14,556 nt of DNA from Atopobiaceae bacterium (GTDB taxonomy: Bacteria > Actinomycetota > Coriobacteriia > Coriobacteriales > Atopobiaceae). The translations under genes were made by a program, and so were the position numbers. The stretch spans positions 1 through 14,556 of the forward strand of contig JABZIF010000019.1 of NCBI GenBank assembly GCA_015258485.1, given 5' to 3'. The notes beneath the pieces were generated by a model. The model saw only the letters and a program-made list of their open reading frames with translations, had not been told where the DNA came from and searched no databases. Within the stretch, counting starts at the first letter, position 1; the number at the start of each line of letters is the position of its first letter. Positions 7,601 through 13,676 of this stretch are shown here, piece after piece.

Positions 7601-8513
7601 TGATTCTACGGGTTATACGCGCATGCAAATGATGAGTTTTGTGGATAAAAATAATCCTCAAAATATCATTGATGCTGCTACAAAGCGTCAAAAGGATAAG
7701 GCTATTGGACAATTCTCCATGTTCGATATGTTTGGAGAGGTAGAAGGTTCTGGCTTTACAAATGAGGTTCCTGAACCTGATGGTGTTGAGTGGGATAGAC
7801 GTTTTAAATTGGCTTGTGAATACGATGTACTAGGTATTTATGTTTCTGATCATCCGCTTCGCCCTTATGAATATGCACTTGCAAAAAATAGAGACTTTGC
7901 GCTTGCTGATATTGAAGAAAACATTGAAGTCCAGCTTCCAAATGGTGCCATGTCCCAGCAGTTCAAAGTTCCAGAAGGTAAACCTATTCGCTTTGCTGGT
8001 ATGGTTACCAATGTTATGAAACGTACTACAAAAAATGGCGATCCAATGGCAATTGTTACTCTGGAGGATATGGAAGGTTCCGTAACTATTGTTATGTTCC
8101 CTAAGCTGTATAAGAAAGCAGCAAAAATTCTTGCGGGAGATGTGAATCCAGAGACGGGAGAGAGCCAAGATGACATTTTTATCTCTGTTTTAGGAAAGCT
8201 CGAGCGCTCTGATAGAGGGGATCAGGTGATTGCACAAGAAGTCAAATCTATTGAGCTACACGGTGCCAACAATACTCCTAAAACACTTGTTATTCATATG
8301 CCTGTAGAGCAACTCCAAAAACCAGTAATAGAGACTCTTGGACAAATTTTTTCTCGATACCCAGGAATGGATTGTGTTGAAATTCGTGTGGAGAGTGAGA
8401 TTGGTGATGTCATGCGTATGGAGATTCCAACAAAAATTGACGGACGTAGCATGGTTTTGCTTACTGAACTTAAAGATTATATTGGGCAAGAAGGATTTGC
8501 ACAGATTGTTTAG
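4677..8513 (+). CDS. dnaE: DNA polymerase III alpha subunit (replicative, DnaE1 type)
   Basis: Catalytic subunit of the replicative polymerase. The 1278 residues show, in order, the PHP domain (HLHNHSDFS at 5-13, metal ligands apparently His7, His9, Asp16, Glu132, His151, Asp276, His278), the palm with GVGPGRGSAAG and the catalytic aspartates Asp477 and Asp479 in PDIDMDFDDERR plus Asp640 in KMDFLG, the fingers (LYRPGPLN, YQEQVMQIS, FNKSHSAGYA), a helix-hairpin-helix region (GIRGVGEGVGEA), and a C-terminal OB fold (IRFAGMVTNV). Because the PHP ligands look complete, it may have intrinsic 3'-5' proofreading as shown for mycobacterial DnaE1; that is inference. A segment of about 60 residues (about 61-122) is inserted in the PHP domain. 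The ATG gives the family-typical N-terminus; the upstream ribosome binding site is weak. Divergent from pepC; no terminator before the superoxide reductase gene. Confidence 0.97.
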   Translation: MAFVHLHNHSDFSILDGASRVSDMVDKAVEFGMPALALTDHGYLFGVPDFDLACRKYNDALKDHNQWCHDVECFQKGWDLEEPPADSADADIHDKIHAQWESDVQIWNKTHDLEAVKANKPAPLIKPIFGCEAYFILDDCIEKGTKQVRYHLILLAKNETGYINLMKMMSEAGSKKMFYYKPRTTLDMLKRYHEGIICTSACVSGIIPRMLFEGRPEEAERWAKIYQDIFGDDFYLEIQDHGLSDPSWGGYTDRTLSERIVKMGHDLGIKVVATNDNHYLTREDASVQDIASCIGSGARIDDENRKRMTGTEFYLKNEEEMRQIFSWCPEAIENTIEVANKCNYELDWSHMYLPKFPDLKEGETSEERFREECLKGLARRYGDDWKNVVINGINVEDRFEYEYDIICKKGFADYFLIVQEYVRWAKENGIGVGPGRGSAAGAIVAYAMDITTFDPLQNGLMFERFLSPQRSEMPDIDMDFDDERRLEVVEHVRQIYGSDRVSHVITYSTIKAKQAINDACRVLGYPVYMGQRLSKMIPGDPNAHLKFVLHKGKEGQKGADQYSPDFEDAYENDPDSRRIIDAALSIEGLHRGEGVHACAVLIAPTPVNDHVPTKVDTKGGVEITQYEGHSVADMGLLKMDFLGLRTLTVISRALKNIKENDNVTIDVDQIPFDDPEIYRLLREGRTAGVFQVESAGMTATIKGMRPTEYKHIVALIALYRPGPLNAGMVTSYINRMNGREEVKDYDPRLHDILAETYGTMVYQEQVMQISMKMSGFTAGESDKVRKAVAKKKIKLMQEVIQHWDDGTDETMEDHWKNGAVRNGFDRSIAENIWDDVLEFASYAFNKSHSAGYAILVMQTAWLKAHYPHEFMAAVLTSYMGKTDKIVHYVSACRHEGIKILPPDINESGKDFTATKEGVRFGFAGIRGVGEGVGEAIMLERQKGGPFTSIHDFVNRVDASQAKRNVVEALIKAGAFDSTGYTRMQMMSFVDKNNPQNIIDAATKRQKDKAIGQFSMFDMFGEVEGSGFTNEVPEPDGVEWDRRFKLACEYDVLGIYVSDHPLRPYEYALAKNRDFALADIEENIEVQLPNGAMSQQFKVPEGKPIRFAGMVTNVMKRTTKNGDPMAIVTLEDMEGSVTIVMFPKLYKKAAKILAGDVNPETGESQDDIFISVLGKLERSDRGDQVIAQEVKSIELHGANNTPKTLVIHMPVEQLQKPVIETLGQIFSRYPGMDCVEIRVESEIGDVMRMEIPTKIDGRSMVLLTELKDYIGQEGFAQIV

Positions 8514-8557
8514 ATTTTTGTTTTGTTTTATTGACAAGAGATTTAGTTAATAAGAAC

Positions 8558-8566
8558 TGTTACTAT
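8558..8566 (+). promoter_or_regulatory. Possible extended -10 promoter for superoxide reductase
   Basis: TGTTACTAT fits TGnTAnnnT, with hexamer TACTAT at 8561-8566. A perfect TTGACA at 8531-8536 is 24 nt upstream, too far for standard spacing. Transcription would start near 8573. Confidence 0.35.
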
Positions 8567-8592
8567 TTAAGAGCTTTTGTAGCATGAATTTT

Positions 8593-8609
8593 GACATCGT
8601 GTTGATGTC
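8593..8609. repeat. Inverted repeat in the superoxide reductase leader
   Basis: GACATC (8593-8598) and GATGTC (8604-8609) are perfect 6-bp arms around a 5-nt spacer, ending 3 nt before the ribosome binding site AGAGGAGA. It could be an operator or a leader hairpin that limits ribosome access. No known motif is matched. Confidence 0.45.
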
Positions 8610-8612
8610 GTG

Positions 8613-8620
8613 AGAGGAGA
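8613..8620 (+). promoter_or_regulatory. Ribosome binding site that fixes the superoxide reductase start
   Basis: AGAGGAGA lies 4 nt before the ATG at 8625. It overlaps the codons after the alternative in-frame GTG at 8610, which argues against that longer start. Confidence 0.75.
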
Positions 8621-8624
8621 AAAT

Positions 8625-8990
8625 ATGATTGATGCAAAATTTTATCGTGATAAAGAGACAGGATCTGTCCTTTGCTCTGTAGCTGGTAAGGGAGCTGTTT
8701 CTGGACTTGAGCTTTTACAAGCTGGTGTTAGTGATGGTGCAGCTGAAAAGCATGTTCCTTTTGTTTCTCGTGAGGGAAATAAGGTTACTGTTCGTGTTGG
8801 TGAAGTTGCTCATCCAATGCTCGAAGAGCATTTTATTGAGTTTATTGCTCTTGTAACAGAGGATGGCGCACAGTTTGCATATCTCAAGCCTGGTCAGGAA
8901 CCAGTTGCTACGTTTACCTTAAAAGAGGGTGTATCTGCAGAGGCATACGAGTATTGTAATCTGCACGGTCTTTGGAAGACATCTCTTTAA
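8625..8990 (+). CDS. Superoxide reductase (desulfoferrodoxin family, lacking the desulforedoxin iron site)
   Basis: Reduces superoxide to hydrogen peroxide at a mononuclear non-haem iron, an oxygen defence typical of anaerobes and microaerophiles. From the ATG at 8625 it has 121 residues. The full Fe(His)4Cys ligand set is visible: His43 in EKHVPF, His63 and His69 in VAHPMLEEHFIEF, and Cys111 and His114 in YCNLHGLWK. Glu41-Lys42 next to His43 include the conserved catalytic Lys. The N-terminal 35 residues (FYRDKETGSVL, then GLELLQAGVSDGAAEKHVP) keep the spacing of a desulforedoxin domain, but Asp and Thr stand where the CxxC cysteines would be and the CC pair is also gone. This resembles class III enzymes such as that of Treponema pallidum. 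It sits 111 nt after dnaE and is followed by a strong terminator. Confidence 0.93.
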   Translation: MIDAKFYRDKETGSVLCSVAGKGAVSGLELLQAGVSDGAAEKHVPFVSREGNKVTVRVGEVAHPMLEEHFIEFIALVTEDGAQFAYLKPGQEPVATFTLKEGVSAEAYEYCNLHGLWKTSL

Positions 8991-9036
8991 AAAATTGATG
9001 CTGGTTTGCTCGTTTTAATACCAGTATAGATACACG

Positions 9037-9064
9037 ACACGGAGTCACTTATGTGACTCCGTGT
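9037..9064 (+). terminator. Strong intrinsic terminator after superoxide reductase
   Basis: ACACGGAGTCAC (9037-9048) pairs perfectly with GTGACTCCGTGT (9053-9064) around a TTAT loop, followed by a short T run. The 12-bp GC-rich stem is a clear terminator that isolates the next gene. Confidence 0.88.
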
Positions 9065-9097
9065 TTTGTAAGACGTATTCATTAATGGGTAAAACAC

Positions 9098-9105
9098 TAT
9101 AAGAT
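9098..9105 (+). promoter_or_regulatory. Possible -10 for the NadE-like gene
   Basis: TATAAGAT contains TATAAG, 5 of 6 matches to the -10 consensus. It lies between a terminator and the gene start at 9124, where a promoter is expected. No good -35 is seen; the nearest candidate is TTCATT at 9078-9083. Confidence 0.3.
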
Positions 9106-9123
9106 ACCCATGTTAGGAATGAT

Positions 9124-10911
9124 ATGCGCATAGCAGTTGCACAAATGAATACCGTTGCAGGTGATTTTGATTTTACCGCTCAGAATATGCTGGAGGCAGC
9201 TCAACGAGCTCAGCAACAGGGAGCTGAGCTTATAATTTATCCTTCTCCAACGTTAACTGGTCTTTTAAGTGTTCCAGAGGCAGACGTTGATGGCTTATTT
9301 GCTGACATTGCAGATATTGTGAATGACTTATCACATAAACTTCCTATTGCAGCGCTTATTCCTGTTATTACAGAGCTTGCTGGTGAGCCGGTAGGAGATG
9401 TACTTCTCGTTAGAAATCAGGCAGTTACTCCGCTTAAGCTGACCGCCCAAATTGCTCAAATGAGTGCGCTGGCAAGAACGGGAAATGTGGCGAATGTGGC
9501 CGAGGAAACTGCTTCAGAATTAGCAAAATTTGAAGCGGATAATTTGACCTTTGGAATTGCGATGACCTACGAGGATTTGGATGCTTGGCAAGATGTCGAT
9601 GATTCACTTGATGCGGTAATCTACCTTCCTTACTTTGGATTTGCTGTAGATGATTCTTCATCTGCGATGGGAATGGCAATAGCTGAAGGACGTTATTTGG
9701 GTGACGTTGAGGAGCTTGACAGTTGGCTTATTTCCGCAAATGCTGTAGGTGCATATGGTAATCAGGTATTCTGTGGATCGAGCTTCTTCCTCTCTCCATC
9801 AGGCGATTTAGTAATGCAGGCAGCGTCTTTTTCAGAAGATTTAATTGTGTGCGATATTGATCAAGACACTATAGAAAATTTTGATCGAGAAGACACATCG
9901 GGTGTTTACAATAGTGCTTTGACAACTTGGGGAGCGCTTTCAAGTGGAGTGCGTGATTACACTATCAAGTCTGGCTTTGATGGAGCTTGTGTTGTAGTAG
10001 ATGGGTCTTTGAACTCTTTGGTTGTTATGGCACTAGCATCAGATGCCCTGGGTCCTATGCGTGTTCATGCACTTTTACTTCCTACAGAAGATTCTCGAGT
10101 AGCAAGTTCTGCAGAACTTCTCGCCGCACAGTTGAGAATAGATACCGTAAAGCCCGATGCTACTGATTTGGAATCACTCACTGATACGTATTTGTTAAAA
10201 GCTTTTGTCTATTCATATGCTGACAAACATAATTACGTTACGTTGGAATGTGAGGATAAGACAATCCTTGCGCTTAAGGGTATACAGATTTCTAGTGCGC
10301 ATTCTTTTTGGCCACTCGGTGACATGTATCATGCCGATATCCTTGATTTAGCAAAGGTACGCAACACATTTTCACCAGCTATTAATCAATCAATACTTGA
10401 AAATTTCTCGGAAGTTTCTATCGATGGAATTGAAGAGGCTGGAAACACCGCCAAAGAGAGAATTGAATTTGTTGATTACGTACTTGCAAACTATCTTGAG
10501 TGGAATAAAAGTATTACTTCTATTGTTGCGGAATTGGGCAAAGTAGATGCTGTAAAAGCAATCATTAATGCATTACATCAAAGTCAAAAAGAGAGAAGGA
10601 ACACATCCGAAGTTCTCGAAATGTCTTCAAAATCTTTGACTCATGCGCAAATTTCACATGTTTCTGTTTGGCAAGATTGCATAAGGAATGCAAAAACTGA
10701 ACAATCTGATGTCATTACTGCTCTTAAGAACTCTTTACGAGAAAATCAAACGCTTTCGTCTATGATTTCTGGACTTTCTGAAACTATTGAAGAATCGCAG
10801 CCAGACTTTAGAAGCATACTTGAACTTCTTAAAGAACTTAGTGAAGGTGCAAATACCGATATCGGAATGGTGAACCCAAAAATGTGGAAAGGTCCATTTT
10901 CTGAAAATTAA
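9124..10911 (+). CDS. NAD+ synthetase-like protein (NadE architecture) lacking catalytic motifs; probable pseudoenzyme
   Basis: The 595 residues follow glutamine-dependent NAD+ synthetase from end to end: an N-terminal nitrilase-like amidase domain (about 1-260) opening MRIAVAQMNTVAGDF, then a PP-loop synthetase domain (about 275-510). Yet key sites are changed. The amidase Glu expected in FPELALTG is Ser41 in YPSPTLTG, the KxxLPN lysine motif is not recognisable, and the nucleophile Cys is Thr148 or Tyr149 in GIAMTYED. The PP-loop SGGxDS is DGSLNS (293-298), TGNKSE is CEDKTI (376-381), and the ARIR arginines are Thr355 and Leu357. The surrounding sequence, such as SDALGPMRVHALLLP and WPLGDMYHADILDLA, still aligns well. 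A helical tail (about 511-595) extends beyond the usual end. The frame is open throughout, so this is not a decayed gene. The start follows TAGGAA by about 5 nt. Own transcription unit after a terminator; ruvC follows after 60 nt. Function unknown. Confidence 0.82.
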   Translation: MRIAVAQMNTVAGDFDFTAQNMLEAAQRAQQQGAELIIYPSPTLTGLLSVPEADVDGLFADIADIVNDLSHKLPIAALIPVITELAGEPVGDVLLVRNQAVTPLKLTAQIAQMSALARTGNVANVAEETASELAKFEADNLTFGIAMTYEDLDAWQDVDDSLDAVIYLPYFGFAVDDSSSAMGMAIAEGRYLGDVEELDSWLISANAVGAYGNQVFCGSSFFLSPSGDLVMQAASFSEDLIVCDIDQDTIENFDREDTSGVYNSALTTWGALSSGVRDYTIKSGFDGACVVVDGSLNSLVVMALASDALGPMRVHALLLPTEDSRVASSAELLAAQLRIDTVKPDATDLESLTDTYLLKAFVYSYADKHNYVTLECEDKTILALKGIQISSAHSFWPLGDMYHADILDLAKVRNTFSPAINQSILENFSEVSIDGIEEAGNTAKERIEFVDYVLANYLEWNKSITSIVAELGKVDAVKAIINALHQSQKERRNTSEVLEMSSKSLTHAQISHVSVWQDCIRNAKTEQSDVITALKNSLRENQTLSSMISGLSETIEESQPDFRSILELLKELSEGANTDIGMVNPKMWKGPFSEN

Positions 10912-10936
10912 TAACCGAGAAACCATACCTTATGAT
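10908..10936 (+). promoter_or_regulatory. ruvCAB promoter
   Basis: TTAATA (10908-10913) and TATGAT (10931-10936) are spaced by 17 nt, with 4 of 6 and 5 of 6 consensus matches. The -35 overlaps the stop codon of the upstream NadE-like gene. The start point would lie inside the adjacent LexA box. Confidence 0.6.
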
Positions 10937-10960
10937 AATATAGAACGGACGTTCTATATT
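10937..10960. promoter_or_regulatory. LexA/SOS box upstream of ruvC
   Basis: A perfect inverted repeat: AATATAGAAC (10937-10946) and GTTCTATATT (10951-10960) around GGAC. The core GAAC-N4-GTTC matches the LexA (DinR) operator of Gram-positive bacteria and actinobacteria. It sits directly downstream of the -10 and covers the likely start site, so LexA would block transcription of the ruv operon until DNA damage. Confidence 0.85.
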
Positions 10961-10971
10961 TAGGAGGTGCA

Positions 10972-11475
10972 ATGGTAATTCTTGGAATAGACCCCGGATT
11001 AGCTCACACGGGATGGGGCATTGTAGAAACAAGGGGTTCGGAGTGCCGCGCACGTGCCTATGGATGTATTACAACTACTGCGGATGAGCCAATTGATATG
11101 CGTTTAGGAAGAATTTACGATCAGCTGGTTCAGGTTATTCAGAAGTTTTCACCAGAAGCGCTCTCTATAGAAAGTATTTTCTTTGGGCAAAATGTTAAGT
11201 CGGCAATTCCTACCGCACACGCTCGTGGGGCAGCCATTGTAGCTTGTTCCAAAGCTGGGTTAACCGTTGGAGAGTATACACCAATGCAAATAAAGCAGGC
11301 AGTGGTTGGCACTGGAGCTGCTGATAAACAACAGGTTATGTATATGATTCAAAATATATTGCACTTGGATCACCAACCGCATCCAGATCATGCTGCCGAT
11401 GCATTAGCAGCAGCAGTTTGCCATGCTAATCTTGTAAGAACAACATCTCTTGGAAAGGGCAGAATACAATTATGA
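10972..11475 (+). CDS. ruvC: Holliday junction resolvase RuvC
   Basis: Dimeric endonuclease that nicks Holliday junctions symmetrically, acting with the RuvAB motor in recombinational repair. At 167 residues it has the normal size. The RNase H-like active site is complete: Asp7 in GIDPGLAHTGWG, Glu67 in SIESIFF, His140 and Asp143 in HPDHAADALAAA. The His at the third position is known in other RuvC proteins, such as that of Thermus. A strong ribosome binding site, AGGAGGTG, precedes the ATG. It is the first gene after the promoter and LexA box, and its TGA overlaps the ruvA ATG by 4 nt (ATGA), implying translational coupling. Confidence 0.97.
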   Translation: MVILGIDPGLAHTGWGIVETRGSECRARAYGCITTTADEPIDMRLGRIYDQLVQVIQKFSPEALSIESIFFGQNVKSAIPTAHARGAAIVACSKAGLTVGEYTPMQIKQAVVGTGAADKQQVMYMIQNILHLDHQPHPDHAADALAAAVCHANLVRTTSLGKGRIQL

Positions 11476-12104
11476 TTGTCCAACTTACAGGAACTCTTAT
11501 ATCTGTTACTCCCTCGTCAGCAATAATTGACGTTCATGGAGTAGGTTATGAGTTGGGTATATCAGCATCAACCGCAGCAGCTCTTCCACAAGCAGGTGAG
11601 GCTGGTGTTACTGTATTAACGCGCATGGTTGTTAGAGAAGATTCTCAAGAGCTTTTTGGATTTGCTTCTCGAGAAGAGCGTGCACTTTTTGATCGTCTGC
11701 GCGCTATTTCTGGAGTTGGGCCCAAGCTGGCACTTGCAGTTCTTTCAACGTTTACTCCTCAACAGCTAGCCGTCATTGTTGCAAATAATGATGGAGGACG
11801 CTTAAAGAATGTTTCTGGATTAGGTAAGAAAAAGGCAGAGCGTTTGCTTATTGAGCTTTCTGATGTATTTGCTAAAGATGTGGAGTTAAAAGCACTTGTT
11901 GGACTGACTTCTCCAGATGATTTGGATATTTCACCACAATCTTTGACAACATCATTAGAAGCAGAAGCTGTAGAAGCACTTCTTGGAATGGGCTTTACTT
12001 CTCAAGAAGCGTCTCTTGCTCTTGAGGGACATAAAGAGGCTGGAGCAGTTACAATTGAAGCGGCCATTGGTTATGCTCTGAGAAGATTAGGAAGTGGTAA
12101 TTAA
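11472..12104 (+). CDS. ruvA: Holliday junction branch migration protein RuvA
   Basis: Tetrameric junction-binding protein that loads RuvB hexamers onto Holliday junctions. The 210 residues show the three RuvA domains: an OB fold opening [12 protein letters not shown] (about 1-63), a middle domain with two helix-hairpin-helix motifs, [17 protein letters not shown] (about 77-93) and [19 protein letters not shown] (about 111-129), and a C-terminal RuvB-binding domain (about 160-207) with [20 protein letters not shown]. It overlaps ruvC by 4 nt and ruvB by 1 nt, so the three subunits are made from one message. No unusual features. Confidence 0.97.
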   Translation: MIVQLTGTLISVTPSSAIIDVHGVGYELGISASTAAALPQAGEAGVTVLTRMVVREDSQELFGFASREERALFDRLRAISGVGPKLALAVLSTFTPQQLAVIVANNDGGRLKNVSGLGKKKAERLLIELSDVFAKDVELKALVGLTSPDDLDISPQSLTTSLEAEAVEALLGMGFTSQEASLALEGHKEAGAVTIEAAIGYALRRLGSGN

Positions 12105-13174
12105 TGTGGGAAGCAGATGCAGATAATCTGTTTGAATCGTCATCCACACCTGCACCATTTCCAGGTCATTCTTCACAGAGGACAGTATCCAGCGATTTAC
12201 AAGCAGAAGATTTAGAACAAGAGAGAAATCTTCGTCCAAAAACACTTGATGAATATTTAGGCCAAGAACGTGTTAAGTCTAATTTACGCGTTCTCATTGA
12301 GGCGGCAAAGAGTAGAAACGAGCCGTTAGATCATGTTATTTTTTCTGGCCCTCCGGGATTAGGAAAAACTACGCTTGCTGGTGTTTTAGCAGGGGAGATG
12401 GGATCAAAACTTCATACTACCTCTGGTCCTGCTATTGAAAGAGCTGGAGATTTAGCAGCAATTTTAACTAATCTTGAAGAGGGAGATATTCTCTTCGTTG
12501 ATGAGATTCATCGTTTAAATCATCAGGTTGAAGAAGTTTTATATCCAGCTATGGAAGACTTCTTTTTAGATATTGTTATTGGAAAGGGACCAGCTGCTCG
12601 CTCTATCAGACTTGATATTCCACGTTTTACTCTTGTTGCAGCTACAACAAGAACTGGTCTTTTAACGGGACCACTTCGTGATCGATTTGGAATTTCATAT
12701 AGACTTGATTACTATACGGTTCCGGAGCTTCAGACAATTGTTATGCGTTCTGCAAATATTCTTGATGTAGAAATTGACGAGCAAGGAGCTGCAGAGATTG
12801 CTTCCCGTTCAAGAGGAACACCTCGTTTAGCAAATCGATTACTCAAGCGCGTAAGAGATTATGCTCAGGTTAAGGCTGAAGGCCTTGTTACGTGGCGGGT
12901 TGCTTCTGAAGCTCTTTCTTTTTTTGAGATTGATGAGCTTGGCCTAGATGTTATGGATGTGAGAGTTTTGAAAGCTCTCTGTGAAACTTTTAGGGGTAGA
13001 CCAGTTGGTCTGACTACCCTTGCAAGTGCAGTTTCAGAGGATCCGTCAACATTAGAAGACGTATACGAGCCATATCTTCTGCAGCAAGGCCTGATAATTA
13101 GAACTCCACAAGGTAGACAAGCAACTCATACCGCCTTTGATCATCTTAATATTTCTTTTCCCTCTGATAGATAG
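12104..13174 (+). CDS. ruvB: Holliday junction branch migration ATPase RuvB
   Basis: Hexameric AAA+ motor that pumps DNA through RuvA-bound junctions. The 356 residues contain Walker A GPPGLGKT at 82-89, Walker B LFVDEIH (Asp133, Glu134), sensor 1 in LVAATTRTG, the arginine-finger region PLRDRFG, and a C-terminal winged helix ([15 protein letters not shown]). The N-terminus carries about 35 extra low-complexity residues rich in Ser, Pro and Ala before the conserved [12 protein letters not shown]. The ATG overlaps the ruvA stop codon by one base (TAATG), supporting this start and coupled translation. Confidence 0.97.
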   Translation: MWEADADNLFESSSTPAPFPGHSSQRTVSSDLQAEDLEQERNLRPKTLDEYLGQERVKSNLRVLIEAAKSRNEPLDHVIFSGPPGLGKTTLAGVLAGEMGSKLHTTSGPAIERAGDLAAILTNLEEGDILFVDEIHRLNHQVEEVLYPAMEDFFLDIVIGKGPAARSIRLDIPRFTLVAATTRTGLLTGPLRDRFGISYRLDYYTVPELQTIVMRSANILDVEIDEQGAAEIASRSRGTPRLANRLLKRVRDYAQVKAEGLVTWRVASEALSFFEIDELGLDVMDVRVLKALCETFRGRPVGLTTLASAVSEDPSTLEDVYEPYLLQQGLIIRTPQGRQATHTAFDHLNISFPSDR

Positions 13175-13178
13175 GTGG
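13173..13178 (+). promoter_or_regulatory. Ribosome binding site that fixes the start of the gene after ruvB
   Basis: AGGTGG overlaps the ruvB stop codon and lies 5 nt before the ATG at 13184. It favours that ATG over the in-frame GTG at 13175. Confidence 0.65.
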
Positions 13179-13183
13179 GTAGT

Positions 13184-13579
13184 ATGTTCCAACGTGACTA
13201 TATTTTGGAAATTATTAATGACTTTACCAATGCTGTTATGGATGGGCTAGGGCTCGCAATAAAGAATCAATCGGAACAGTCTCTCGGTGGAGTAGAGGCC
13301 GCTGTTGCTGAATTGATTGATTTGAGTCCAGAAACTGCATTAGCTCTTTCTCCAGATTCTCTTGTCACGATGATGCTGTTGTCGGGAGTGGCTGACTCGG
13401 TAGCAGAATATGTTGTCTACGCTCTTGATAGACTTTCTCGTGTTTATGAAAAGCTAGGTGATACCGATAAGGCCGGATTGAGAAGACAACAGGCAGAAGC
13501 AGTTGCACAGTCTTTTTCGGTAAATCTAAATGCTACTCCTGAGCAATTTGTAGATTTTAACGCTAAGTATTTTGAATAA
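13184..13579 (+). CDS. Uncharacterised small helical protein (DUF6483-like), last gene of the ruv operon
   Basis: I cannot assign a function. From the ATG at 13184 it has 131 residues and is predicted to be nearly all helical and cytosolic, with no signal peptide, membrane segment or metal-binding cysteines. The N-terminus (MFQRDYILEIINDF) resembles the start of DUF6483 proteins of Firmicutes, which are also unexplained. The C-terminal half (about 75-110, with LDRLSRVYEKLGDTDKAG) reads like a TPR-type helix pair. It begins 9 nt after the ruvB stop, has its own ribosome binding site, and is followed by a terminator, so it should be co-transcribed with ruvCAB and come under LexA control. A link to repair is inferred only from position. 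Confidence 0.75.
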   Translation: MFQRDYILEIINDFTNAVMDGLGLAIKNQSEQSLGGVEAAVAELIDLSPETALALSPDSLVTMMLLSGVADSVAEYVVYALDRLSRVYEKLGDTDKAGLRRQQAEAVAQSFSVNLNATPEQFVDFNAKYFE

Positions 13580-13621
13580 ATAGTATGTCTCATTTTTTGA
13601 GTGTGAGTTTAAGGTTTTGTT

Positions 13622-13655
13622 AAAAGTACTCCCAGCCTTAGCTGGGAGTACTTTT
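13622..13655. terminator. Bidirectional terminator between the ruv operon and the L,D-transpeptidase gene
   Basis: AAAAGTACTCCCAGC (13622-13636) pairs perfectly with GCTGGGAGTACTTTT (13641-13655) around a CTTA loop. The 15-bp stem carries A and T runs on both sides, so it can stop transcription from either direction. Confidence 0.93.
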
Positions 13656-13656
13656 T

Positions 13657-13676
13657 GTAGCAGTATATGTTGCTAC
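13657..13676. repeat. Short hairpin next to the L,D-transpeptidase stop codon
   Basis: GTAGCA (13657-13662) pairs with TGCTAC (13671-13676) around 8 nt, touching the stop codon at 13677. It may be part of the 3' end structure of that transcript together with the larger terminator; a separate role is not shown. Confidence 0.4.

Noticed and set aside
7239..7712. 157-residue minus-strand open frame inside dnaE
   Set aside because: It is antisense to conserved DnaE motifs (the FNKSHSAGYA region onward), with a composition typical of shadows and no start signal.
8531..8536. TTGACA as the -35 of the superoxide reductase promoter
   Set aside because: It is a perfect hexamer, but no acceptable -10 lies 16-18 nt downstream; the best -10 is 24 nt away.
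8541..8570. PerR-like box upstream of superoxide reductase
   Set aside because: The AT-rich stretch has only broken symmetry and does not fit TTATAAT-N-ATTATAA.
8591..8596. A second TTGACA as a promoter element
   Set aside because: Seventeen bases downstream lies the ribosome binding site GAGGAG, not a -10. The hexamer overlaps the inverted repeat.
9001..9024. Hairpin CTGGT/ACCAG just after the superoxide reductase gene
   Set aside because: Only 5 bp with a 14-nt loop; the strong terminator 13 bases later explains the region.
9124..10911. Reading the NadE-like gene as an active NAD+ synthetase or as a decayed pseudogene
   Set aside because: An active enzyme is unlikely because every recognisable catalytic motif is substituted. 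A pseudogene is unlikely because the frame is intact over 595 codons with a normal start signal and no frameshift or internal stop.
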